Shown here: positions 1-5,601 of the stretch, in pieces | Numbering within the stretch: position 1 is the stretch's first letter | Layout: each line of letters begins with the position of its first letter | Assembly: GCA_031255615.1 (NCBI GenBank) | Contig: JAIRSD010000122.1 | Coordinates: forward strand, 1-10,119 | Reading direction: 5' to 3' | From: Treponema sp. | GTDB lineage: Bacteria; Spirochaetota; Spirochaetia; Treponematales; Breznakiellaceae | Length of the DNA stretch: 10,119 nt | Program-made: the position numbers and the translations under genes | The notes under the pieces: generated by a model | Databases searched by the model: none | Told to the model about the DNA's origin: nothing | What the model saw: the letters and a program-made list of their open reading frames with translations, nothing else

Positions 1-87
1 CTTGAGGCGTATTACAACCGCCTTCGTATACATTCTGCACTTGACTATGTGGCCCCTGATGTGTTTAACTGTGGGCAAGTCGCTTAA
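1..87 (+). CDS. IS3-family transposase (OrfB), C-terminal fragment
   Basis: Frame 1 is open from the window edge to TAA at 85-87, immediately followed by a second stop, TAG. The 28 residues include YYNRLRIHSALDYVAPDVF, which matches the conserved end of the IS3-family integrase-core (rve, DDE) transposase, usually seen as YYNxxRxHSALxYxSPxxFE. The protein carries out cut-and-paste or circle-forming transposition of its element. The catalytic D, D and E residues lie upstream, outside the window, so activity cannot be judged. The reading frame is intact to its natural end and is followed three bases later by the terminal repeat, as expected of a complete right end. The family call is firm; the subgroup is not determined. 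Confidence 0.88.
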   Translation, partial: LEAYYNRLRIHSALDYVAPDVFNCGQVA

Positions 88-115
88 TAGTGTCTACCTA
101 CTGGGGTAAAGTCCA
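1..115 (+). mobile_element. Right end of an IS3-family insertion sequence
   Basis: The transposase end is followed at 91-115 by a 25-base terminal repeat. Read inward from the outer edge (minus strand), it begins TGGACTTTACCCC and ends in TAGACA. IS3-family ends typically start with TG, carry a CCCC block near base 10 and end in a GACA-like motif. The element therefore ends at about 115, and host DNA starts at about 116. The left end and the target-site duplication lie outside the window, so the duplication cannot be confirmed. Confidence 0.8.
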
Positions 116-147
116 ATTCCTACATACCGCCCTTTTTCTCCTACCAT
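116..147 (-). pseudogene. Start of an unidentified gene cut off by the IS3 insertion
   Basis: On the minus strand an AAGGAG Shine-Dalgarno (155-160) sits 7 bases before an ATG at 145-147. The frame then reads MVGEKGRYVGI up to the IS boundary at 115/116. Past the boundary it continues inside the IS terminal repeat and stops after about seven more codons. What is seen is a good translation start with its open frame broken exactly at an IS end. The inference is that this was the first gene downstream of the structured leader and has been disrupted. Eleven residues are too few to name a product. It could be a chance start, but the strong SD and the SD-sequestering hairpin upstream argue against that. 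Confidence 0.5.
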
Positions 148-355
148 TTCTCCGCTCCTTGGTATAAATTAAGGGCCGGGAGCGATTATCGGATGTCGTG
201 GTGCCACCGTACTCCTATTCGCTGTCTGCCGGGCTCGCGCCCGGCGCAGCGTTTTACTTTACGGCGGCCGGTTTCGACTAATCTTCGTGCCGGGGTTCCC
301 CCGGGCAAGCCCGGATTTCCCCATGCGTAGAATCAACCTGCCGCCGGCTCTCCGG
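148..355 (-). promoter_or_regulatory. Structured 5' leader, candidate cis-regulatory RNA of unknown class
   Basis: This stretch has no supported gene, but its minus strand folds strongly. Seen directly: a long helix between 335-346 and 262-273 (11 of 12 pairs); a hairpin with arms 290-295/299-304 that overlaps an alternative at 301-305/310-314; a hairpin 228-245 with a 7-bp stem and a GCGA (GNRA) tetraloop, extended by an outer CGCTG/CAGCG pairing (247-251/220-224); and an SD-sequestering hairpin at 153-184. The GNRA loop exists only in the minus-strand RNA, which supports transcription toward the truncated gene at 147. Bases 197-210 read ACGGTGGCACCACG on the minus strand, 12 of 14 matches to the T-box core AGGGTGGNACCGCG, but I could not recognise a stem I specifier loop. 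The RNA class is undetermined. Confidence 0.5.
153..184 (-). promoter_or_regulatory. Shine-Dalgarno sequestering hairpin with competing helix
   Basis: In the minus-strand RNA, CGCTCC (184-179) pairs perfectly with GGAGCG (158-153). This second arm contains the GGAG of the SD for the start at 147. A T-G wobble (185/152) can extend the 6-bp stem. The same upstream strand can pair elsewhere: TCGCT (185-181) with AGCGA (223-219), and CTCC (182-179) with GGAG (215-212). Both alternatives enclose the T-box-like motif. Mutually exclusive SD-masking and SD-freeing folds are the usual layout of translational riboswitches. The pairing is seen in the sequence; the switching is inferred. Confidence 0.5.
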
Positions 356-367
356 CCTCGTCGGACC

Positions 368-395
368 AGAGTACCGCGCAATCCCGATAATTCAA
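368..395 (-). promoter_or_regulatory. Possible promoter for the structured leader
   Basis: On the minus strand, TTGAAT (395-390) is followed after 16 bases by TACTCT (373-368). This is a modest sigma-70-like pair that would start transcription near 360, just before the first arm of the long leader helix. The match is weak and rests mainly on its position. The leader could instead be read through from the permease gene that ends at 463. Confidence 0.25.
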
Positions 396-462
396 AATCA
401 TAGTATCTTGGTGGTAAATTTCTTCCATGCCGCATATCCGGTCTTTTAGGCCAAGCGGCCTC

Positions 463-1365
463 CTAGCGTAAAACTCCGCTGGTCTTTTTTGTGTAGATCG
501 AGACGGCGATCATCATCAGCAGGGTGAACAGGTAGGGGATGGCCAGGATGAAATCGGCGGGAACGTTGAGGGCCCCCTGGGCGAAGTTGGAAAAGGCGTC
601 GGCCAGGCCGAAGACGAAGGCCGCCCAGAGGAGGCCCTGGGGCCGCCGGTTGCCGAGGAAGATGACCACGAGGGCAATCCATCCTTTTCCCGAGGAGATA
701 TGCGGGACGAAGGCGCGGAGGTTGAGGGTGAGGTAGGATCCGCCGATGCCGCAGGTTAGGCCGGACAGCAAGAAGGCGGCGAAGCGGTAATGGTCCGGTT
801 TCAGGCCCAGGGAGCGGAGGGCTTCGCCCCGTTTCTCGCAGGCCCGCAGCCGGAAGCCGAAGGGGGTCCGGTAGATGGCGAACCAGGAGGCGAAAAGGAG
901 GATCCAACTGGCGTATACATACCAGGTGTGGCCCGAGATCAGATCTCCCAGGACCGGTATGTGGTGGATGCCGGGGATGTTGAACACCCTCAGCCGGGGC
1001 AGGTCGTTGAAGACCACCACGCCGCGGGTCTGGAAGAAGCGGAACGAGAGGACCACCGTTAAGCCGGCGGCGAAAAGATTCACCGCCAGGCCGGTGATGA
1101 ACACGTTGGCCCTTAGTTTAAGGGTGACGGCCCCCATCATCCCGGCCAGGGCTACCGACGCGAGGGCGCCCAGGACGACCCCCCAGAGAAGGCTGCCGGT
1201 AGCATGGGCGAAAAATACCCCCCCAAAGGCCCCCGTCAAGAGGAGGCCCTCCAGGGCTATGTTGAGCATGCCCCCCAATTCGGTAAAAAGCCCCCCCATG
1301 GCGGCAAAGAGCAGGGGGGTCATAATGGTAACGGCGCTGTGGAGGATGGGAAGGATAGCGTTCAT
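463..1365 (-). CDS. ABC transporter permease, BMP/Nup-type (NupQ-like)
   Basis: This 300-residue integral membrane protein is one of two channel subunits of a BMP-family importer, in the branched-chain amino acid/ribose permease superfamily (BPD_transp_2). It is hydrophobic throughout, with roughly 8-10 predicted membrane segments. The N-terminal motif MLNIALEG (about residues 33-40) is the typical GxxNIxxEG signature. The cytoplasmic coupling loop GKGWIALVVIFLGNRRPQG lies near residues 226-244. Its ATG (1365-1363) overlaps the TGA of the upstream permease in an ATGA arrangement, so the two are translationally coupled and probably heterodimerise. Length is normal for NupQ/YufQ-like proteins. 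It is the last gene of the operon. No convincing terminator follows: the short AGGCC/GGCCT hairpin just after its stop lacks a T-run. The transported substrate cannot be read from this subunit. Confidence 0.9.
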   Translation of the reverse strand: MNAILPILHSAVTIMTPLLFAAMGGLFTELGGMLNIALEGLLLTGAFGGVFFAHATGSLLWGVVLGALASVALAGMMGAVTLKLRANVFITGLAVNLFAAGLTVVLSFRFFQTRGVVVFNDLPRLRVFNIPGIHHIPVLGDLISGHTWYVYASWILLFASWFAIYRTPFGFRLRACEKRGEALRSLGLKPDHYRFAAFLLSGLTCGIGGSYLTLNLRAFVPHISSGKGWIALVVIFLGNRRPQGLLWAAFVFGLADAFSNFAQGALNVPADFILAIPYLFTLLMMIAVSIYTKKTSGVLR

Positions 1366-2426
1366 AGGGAAACCCCGTGTTTTTTGAAAAGCTCCAAAAG
1401 GACCACGCTGGTTACCAAAAAGAAGACCACCGACTGGACAATGGAGGCGATTTCAACGGTAACATCGGAAAACTGCATGGCGAGCCGCGCGCCGGATCCA
1501 ATCCAGGCGAAGAAGATCGCCGCGGGGATTACCGCCCGGGGCCTGTTCCGGGCGATAAGGGCCACCGCCAGGCCGTTCCAGCCCATCCCGGAGGAAAATT
1601 CCTTCATGGTGGAATAATAGGTGCCGTAGATTGCGATTCCCCCGCCCAGTCCGTAAAGGAGGCCGCTTAAAAACATGGCCAGGAGTACGCTCCTGGAGGT
1701 GTTTATCCCCCCATACCGGGCGAAGACCTGATTAAGGCCGCTCATCCTGAGTTCGTAGCCCTTGCTGCTCCGGTAAAGGAAAAGCTGGACCAGGACGACC
1801 GCCAGGACGGCAAAGAACAGGGCGGCGCTCAAATTGGAGGGGGGAAGAATGAGGGGCAGGCGGAAACTTTCCGGAATTTTCCGGGTGGACTGGAGGTTGG
1901 TGCCGGGGTCCAAAAAAGGGCCGGTGATGAAGTAATTGGTGGTAAGGATCAGCGCATTGGAAAGGAGGAAGGTGCTGATAAGTTCGCTGGTATGCCAGCG
2001 GATCTTGAGAAACCCGGACAACCCCGCGGCCAGACCAGCCGCCGCCGCCCCCGCCGCCAGGGCGACAAGGGCCCCCAGAATCCCCAGGGGCGCCAGGACC
2101 AGGGCGGCCAGGGTGGTGACGAAGGCCCCCACATAGATCTGCCCTTCCCCCCCCAGGTTGAAACAATTCGCCTGCATCCCGACGGCGAAACCCAGACCGC
2201 CAAAAATAAGAGGGATGGCGCTGTTCAGCATGTTGCCGAAGTAATACAAGTTCCGCAGGGGGCCGAAGAAAAAATAACTCAAGGTCTTTCCCGGCGTCTT
2301 GCTCATAAACAAGGCCAGTATGATCAGCACCCCAAAGGAGATAAGGAGGACCACGGCCATTCCCCCGGAGGCGGCGAGGTAGTTCCTGAGCTTCGACCAG
2401 AGTTTCTTCAACGTTTCCCTCTTCAT
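1362..2426 (-). CDS. ABC transporter permease, BMP/Nup-type (NupP-like)
   Basis: This 354-residue membrane permease is the partner of the downstream NupQ-like protein. After a basic N-terminus (MKRETLKKLWSKLRNYL) come hydrophobic segments typical of the BPD_transp_2 family. FNLGGEGQIYVGAF (about residues 88-101) matches the FNIGxEGQ signature of NupP/BmpD-type subunits. A coupling loop, GMGWNGLAVALIARNRPRA, lies near the C-terminus. The ATG at 2426-2424 has a GGGGG-A SD about five bases upstream. It overlaps the next gene by four bases (ATGA). A gap of 145 nt separates it from the ATPase, unusual inside such an operon, and that gap looks like an insertion (see the repeat at 2436-2575). The subunit type is certain; the substrate is not. 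Confidence 0.9.
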   Translation of the reverse strand: MKRETLKKLWSKLRNYLAASGGMAVVLLISFGVLIILALFMSKTPGKTLSYFFFGPLRNLYYFGNMLNSAIPLIFGGLGFAVGMQANCFNLGGEGQIYVGAFVTTLAALVLAPLGILGALVALAAGAAAAGLAAGLSGFLKIRWHTSELISTFLLSNALILTTNYFITGPFLDPGTNLQSTRKIPESFRLPLILPPSNLSAALFFAVLAVVLVQLFLYRSSKGYELRMSGLNQVFARYGGINTSRSVLLAMFLSGLLYGLGGGIAIYGTYYSTMKEFSSGMGWNGLAVALIARNRPRAVIPAAIFFAWIGSGARLAMQFSDVTVEIASIVQSVVFFLVTSVVLLELFKKHGVSL

Positions 2427-2435
2427 GGTTTCCCC

Positions 2436-2575
2436 CGGTATTCACGGCGCTTCCCGGTTTGGAGAAGACGCCGCGTGTCGAGTTCCTTTTGGGCGCATTT
2501 TTTGCGGAGGAGCCGCAAAAAACCGGGCTATCAAGGCAGCCTCCGGCCCCGGCGCGGGGCCGCGGCGGTATTCAC
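2436..2575 (-). repeat. 10-bp direct repeats bounding a 120-nt insert in the importer operon
   Basis: The minus-strand sequence GTGAATACCG occurs at 2575-2566, spanning the ATPase stop codon, and again at 2445-2436, just before the SD of the permease. The period is 130 nt. Collapsing the two copies into one would leave TGA, 15 bases including the SD, then ATG, an ordinary operon junction. The enclosed 120 nt is GC-rich and holds two strong hairpins but no gene. I see no terminal inverted repeats, so it may be a small non-autonomous insert or a slippage duplication followed by divergence. Confidence 0.45.
2498..2522. repeat. Perfect 10-bp inverted repeat in the ATPase-permease gap
   Basis: TTTTTTGCGG and CCGCAAAAAA flank a five-base loop (AGGAG on plus, CTCCT on minus). 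The T-run is on the 5' side and the A-run on the 3' side in both directions, the reverse of an intrinsic terminator. It therefore should not stop transcription on either strand. In mRNA it could act as a stability or processing hairpin between the ATPase and permease messages. A second GC hairpin (arms GGCCCC/GGGGCC, about 2545-2561) lies between it and the ATPase stop. Confidence 0.6.
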
Positions 2576-4179
2576 CGGTTTCCCTGGGCTTCCCCGGTTC
2601 CGGCGTTCCGGGATTCCCGGTCCCGGGTCTTTAAGCCGAGCATGAAGGCGCCGATTTCTTCTTTGACAGCCGTACCGGCATCCTCCCCCACGGTTCCGGC
2701 AGAGGCGAACGAGTCCCGAAGAATCTCCGCCGCGACGCTTCCCCGGTACATAACCAGAATCCGGTCCGCGTTGACAAGGATTTCATCCAGGTTAGAGGAG
2801 ATGAGGATCACCGCCGCCCCCGCATCCCGGAGCAGGGCCATTTGATCGTACATATAGCGGCTGGAGGCAACATCCAGCCCCCAGGTAGGCTCGGAGAAGA
2901 CGATATAATCCTGGTACTGGACAATTTCCCGGGCCAGAATGACCTTTTGGATATTGCCCCCGGAAAGGGAGCCCATCCGCTGCCAGATTCCGCCGGCGAT
3001 GTTGTATTCCGCCAGGAGTTTCCCGGTAAACGCATCGACCGCCTTCCCGTCCAGAAAGCCGGCCCGGGAAAGTTTTTTTCGCTGGTTAATGATGATGTTT
3101 TCGCCGACCCCCGCGCCGGCGGCGGAACCCACACGGAGGCGGTCGCCGGGAACGTAGGCCAGTCCCTCCCGGCGCAGCTTTACCGAATTGAAACCGGTAA
3201 TGTCCCGGTCATGGTGGAAGATCCGGCCCGAACTGATGGGCAGCAATCCCCCCAGGATCGATTCCAATTCCCCCAGGCCGTTTCCCGCTACCCCGGCAAA
3301 GCCGAGAATCTCCCCGGCGTACACCGTAAAACTGAGGTTCCGCAGCAGGGGCCGCGCCTGATCGCGGCGTTTGACCGTAACGTCCCGGAAGGAGAGGACC
3401 GCTTTGTTCCCCGGCCTCCGCCGGGCCCCCCGGTCTATCTTGAGATCCACCCCCCGGCCCACCATGAGCCGGGAAATTTCGTACTCGTCAATATCCCGGG
3501 TATTGCGGACCGCCGCCATCTCCCCCTTCCGCATAATCGCCACCCGGTGGGAGATCTGGGTAATCTCCTTGAGTTTGTGGGTGATAAGCACCAGGGATCG
3601 GCCGGAATCCGCCAGGATTCGGAAGGTCTTGAAGATAGCGGCGGTTTCCTGCTCTGTAAGAACCGCGGTCGGTTCGTCCAGGATAAGAACCTCCGCCCGG
3701 CGGTAGAGCATCTTCACGATCTCCACCTGCTGCATCTGCCCCACGGTAAGGCTTTTAACCGGAGCGTCGGGATCGATGGAAAAACCGTGGCGGCGGATCA
3801 CCTCGGCGGCAAGTTTTTTCGCCCGGGCGAAATCGTAGAGGACGAATCCCTTGACCGGTTCGATCCCCATGACCACGTTTTCAGCTACGGTAAAATCCGG
3901 GAAGAGCATAAAATGCTGGTGGACCATGCCGATCCCCAGCCGGTTGGCGTCCAGGGGGGAGCGAATCTCCGCCTTCCGTCCTCCCACCAGGATCTCCCCC
4001 CTGGTAGGGGGAAGAAGGCCGTAGAGAATCTTCATCAGGGTCGTCTTTCCCGCCCCGTTCTCCCCCGCCAGACAGAGGATCTCCCCCTTGTCCAGGTAGA
4101 GCGAAACGTTGTCGTTCGCCTTTTGCCGCTCGCCGGGGAAGATCTTGGTGACGCCCCGCAATTCTACCGCGTGTTCCAT
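2572..4179 (-). CDS. ABC transporter double-domain ATP-binding protein (NupO/RbsA-like)
   Basis: This 535-residue cytoplasmic ATPase has two fused nucleotide-binding domains and energises the importer. Domain 1 has Walker A GENGAGKTT (39-47), a Q-loop at Q88, a signature LTVGQ (144-148) and Walker B VLILDEPT (164-171). In domain 2 the Walker A position reads GVAGNGLGE, without the lysine. This is the usual state of domain 2 in ribose/nucleoside-type fused ATPases, and implies that only one site hydrolyses ATP efficiently. Domain 2 keeps a canonical signature, LSGGNIQKV, and a Walker B of form FSEPTWGLD. The length is near the family norm of about 500-510 plus a short charged tail. The start at 4179 lies 16 nt after the stop of the binding-protein gene and has no evident SD, so translation probably depends on coupling. 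The adjacent permeases and BmpA-type protein fix the family. Confidence 0.93.
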   Translation of the reverse strand: MEHAVELRGVTKIFPGERQKANDNVSLYLDKGEILCLAGENGAGKTTLMKILYGLLPPTRGEILVGGRKAEIRSPLDANRLGIGMVHQHFMLFPDFTVAENVVMGIEPVKGFVLYDFARAKKLAAEVIRRHGFSIDPDAPVKSLTVGQMQQVEIVKMLYRRAEVLILDEPTAVLTEQETAAIFKTFRILADSGRSLVLITHKLKEITQISHRVAIMRKGEMAAVRNTRDIDEYEISRLMVGRGVDLKIDRGARRRPGNKAVLSFRDVTVKRRDQARPLLRNLSFTVYAGEILGFAGVAGNGLGELESILGGLLPISSGRIFHHDRDITGFNSVKLRREGLAYVPGDRLRVGSAAGAGVGENIIINQRKKLSRAGFLDGKAVDAFTGKLLAEYNIAGGIWQRMGSLSGGNIQKVILAREIVQYQDYIVFSEPTWGLDVASSRYMYDQMALLRDAGAAVILISSNLDEILVNADRILVMYRGSVAAEILRDSFASAGTVGEDAGTAVKEEIGAFMLGLKTRDRESRNAGTGEAQGNR

Positions 4180-4195
4180 AAATTAAAGAAGCGGA

Positions 4196-5236
4196 TTATA
4201 GGGCAGGCAGGGTATAGGAAACCCTTCCCGCCTTTACGTCCGCCATGAAGGCGTTAAATTTTTCCCGTATGTCCGGGGGAACGTGGCCGGTGTAGCCCGG
4301 ATCGTCGGCGATAAAATCAAGGTAGCCCTCCTTGACCCCCACGGTCCGGGAGCTTCCGTACTGTATCTTCCCCGCCGCGGCGTCCCCTAAAATTTCCATG
4401 ACCAGCTTTTTCTGCTCCATCGACCCGCAGCCTATGATGACCCCCGGACTGGCGGCGTACTCGTTGGTGTTGTGGTACACGATATAGGCGCCCCGCTCCT
4501 GGGCCGCCCGGACCAGCCCCTGGGCTGCGCCGCCGGCGATGGAGGCGAACACGTCCACCCCCGCGTTGATCATGCTCCCCGCCAGTTCCGCCGCCTTGTT
4601 CGCGTCGAACCAGTTGCCCACCACCCGGAAATCCATCGTTATCTCAGGGTCCGCCATGTTGGCGCCCGCGAGGAATCCGGGAAGGATGTGGTTGTTCAAA
4701 AGGGGGTATTCCTGGGCGGCGATAAAGCCAATCTTTTTTTCTTTGTTGGCCCGGGACATGTCGCTGACGGTAACGAGCCCCGCCAGGTAGCCCAGATAGA
4801 GGGATTGCTCATACTGGTTGTACAGGTAGGTGGCGATCTGGGGGTTCCCCGCCAATTCCGCGTCGGTAATGATAAATTTCAGGTTGGGAAATTTTTTGCC
4901 CACGCTTACGCAGATCTCCGGGAGGGAGGGGTTGGATCCGATGACCAGGTTGTATTTCCCCGAGGCCGCCAGGGAGGTAAGCTGTTCCTCCCACTCCGCC
5001 TGGTTGAAGCCCGCCTCATAGATATCCACCGTTATGGCGGGGTGCCGGGCGGCGAATTCCTGGGCCCCCTCGACCAAAAGCTCGTAGGGGGGGCTGCCGG
5101 CGACCATGCCGGTGATGTAGACCAGGACCGACAGGGCCGACTCGCCGCCGGAACTCTCCCGGCGGGGAGAGGCGGACAGGGGGATCCCCATCAGCAGGAT
5201 CAGGAGGGCGGAAATAACCGGAATCATTTTTTTCAT
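4196..5236 (-). CDS. BMP-family (BmpA/PnrA-like) substrate-binding protein
   Basis: This 346-residue extracytoplasmic binding protein is the first gene of the importer operon. Residues 1 to about 23 (MKKMIPVISALLILLMGIPLSAS) form a signal peptide with no lipobox cysteine. It should be released as a soluble periplasmic protein, unlike the many BMP proteins that are lipoproteins. BMP-fold features are AGFNQAEWEEQL (75-86), LGYLAGL (148-154), IGFIAAQEYPLLNNHILPGFLAGAN (169-193) and WFDANKAAELAGSMINAGVDVFASIAGGAAQGL (209-241). Where nucleoside-binding relatives usually carry a VDxDQ-type ligand motif, this one has YHNTNEY (254-260), so the ligand may not be a standard nucleoside. The ATG has a strong AAGGAG SD eight bases upstream. 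The neighbouring sugar-type operon suggests a sugar, polyol or nucleoside-like cargo. Confidence 0.9.
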   Translation of the reverse strand: MKKMIPVISALLILLMGIPLSASPRRESSGGESALSVLVYITGMVAGSPPYELLVEGAQEFAARHPAITVDIYEAGFNQAEWEEQLTSLAASGKYNLVIGSNPSLPEICVSVGKKFPNLKFIITDAELAGNPQIATYLYNQYEQSLYLGYLAGLVTVSDMSRANKEKKIGFIAAQEYPLLNNHILPGFLAGANMADPEITMDFRVVGNWFDANKAAELAGSMINAGVDVFASIAGGAAQGLVRAAQERGAYIVYHNTNEYAASPGVIIGCGSMEQKKLVMEILGDAAAGKIQYGSSRTVGVKEGYLDFIADDPGYTGHVPPDIREKFNAFMADVKAGRVSYTLPAL

Positions 5237-5262
5237 GGCGTCTTCTCCTTATTGCGGTAAAA

Positions 5263-5297
5263 TTTATACGATTGTTGTTCGGAAACTGAATGTTCCG
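5263..5297 (-). promoter_or_regulatory. Possible promoter and inverted repeat upstream of the importer operon
   Basis: On the minus strand a TATAAA (-10-like) lies at 5268-5263, about 27 bases before the binding-protein ATG at 5236. The best -35 at 16-17 bases is only TTCAGT/ATTCAG. Directly upstream, CGGAA and TTCCG (5280-5284/5293-5297) form an inverted repeat with an 8-base spacer, a possible operator overlapping the -35. The match is weak, but this is the only AT-rich stretch between the terminator-like hairpins and the operon. Confidence 0.3.
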
Positions 5298-5336
5298 CCG
5301 ACAACGGTATTACTTTATCTGTTTCGAAGCTGTTCC

Positions 5337-5355
5337 AAAACCCGGCTGGGCCGGG
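5337..5355 (-). terminator. Weak intrinsic terminator or attenuator
   Basis: On the minus strand CCCGGC-CCA-GCCGGG is followed by TTTT: a 6-bp GC stem, a three-base loop and a short T-run. It is nested in a wider GCTGTTCC/GGAACAGC inverted repeat (5329-5336/5354-5361). It lies downstream of the stronger terminator at 5504-5522. It could catch read-through from the aldolase operon, or attenuate importer transcription if a promoter lies further upstream. Confidence 0.4.
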
Positions 5356-5365
5356 AACAGCCGCT

Positions 5366-5480
5366 GAGTTTCGCGGCATGCCGCGAAAACTCCATACAGG
5401 GAGCGGCAGCGGCAAGTTGCCGTGCGGAGCGCGGCAACTCAAGAGGCGAAAGCCGCGCCGGTATCGGCGCGGCTTTCGCC
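5366..5480. repeat. Cluster of intergenic palindromes
   Basis: Three inverted repeats are packed together in gene-free DNA. The first is a 20-bp palindrome at 5369-5388 (TTTCGCGG-CATG-CCGCGAAA). The second has arms AGTTGCCG/CGGCAACT (5415-5422/5432-5439). The third is a perfect 16-bp stem with a four-base loop, GTAT (5445-5460/5465-5480). None has a T-run, so they are not intrinsic terminators. They may be REP-like elements or mRNA-stabilising structures. I see no gene in the 5237-5601 interval; the rest of it holds the two terminators and the weak promoter listed separately. Confidence 0.65.
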
Positions 5481-5503
5481 CGCGCAAGGGATAGGAGCGG
5501 AAT

Positions 5504-5522
5504 AAAAACCCGCAGGGTTTTT
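5504..5522 (-). terminator. Intrinsic terminator of the dehydrogenase-kinase-aldolase operon
   Basis: AAAAACCC-GCA-GGGTTTTT is a perfect 8-bp stem with a three-base loop and a T-run on its 3' side in either direction. It lies about 80 nt past the aldolase stop on the minus strand. Its symmetry means it would also work on the plus strand, but no plus-strand gene ends here. Confidence 0.75.
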
Positions 5523-5601
5523 GTTAGAGCGGATAGCCCGGTCCCCGCCGGAGGCGGGGATGCGCCCAACATACAGGCCATACGCGGATTCCGCATCTCC
5601 A

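Noticed and set aside
185..222. GAATAGGAGTACGGTG on the minus strand as a cobalamin riboswitch core
   Set aside because: The downstream CCCGCxACTG and the GCCACTG/B12-box elements are missing.
228..245. Hairpin read as a plus-strand terminator for the IS3 transposase
   Set aside because: It lies outside the IS, its T-rich follow-up is interrupted (GCGTTTTACTTT begins six bases away), and the GNRA loop fits the minus-strand RNA better.
347..372. TGGTCCGA on the minus strand, resembling part of the guanidine-I (ykkC) riboswitch
   Set aside because: The companion CTAGGGTTCCG block and the downstream AAAGCCCGGGAG block are absent, so the eight-base match is likely chance.
333..428. A 31-codon minus-strand frame (starting MEEIYHQDTM) in the leader region
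   Set aside because: It has no Shine-Dalgarno, overlaps the candidate promoter and the first arm of the leader helix, and its residues are not recognised. A leader peptide is possible but unsupported.
457..466. GGCCTCCTAG shared with 9352-9361
   Set aside because: A single 10-base match between unrelated intergenic sites, with no similarity in the flanks, is compatible with chance in GC-rich DNA.
2842..4248. A 468-codon plus-strand open frame opposite the ATPase gene
   Set aside because: It is the antisense shadow of a clearly conserved ATPase in GC-rich DNA. Its product is rich in Pro, Gly, Arg and His, has no recognisable domain, and has no upstream SD in context.
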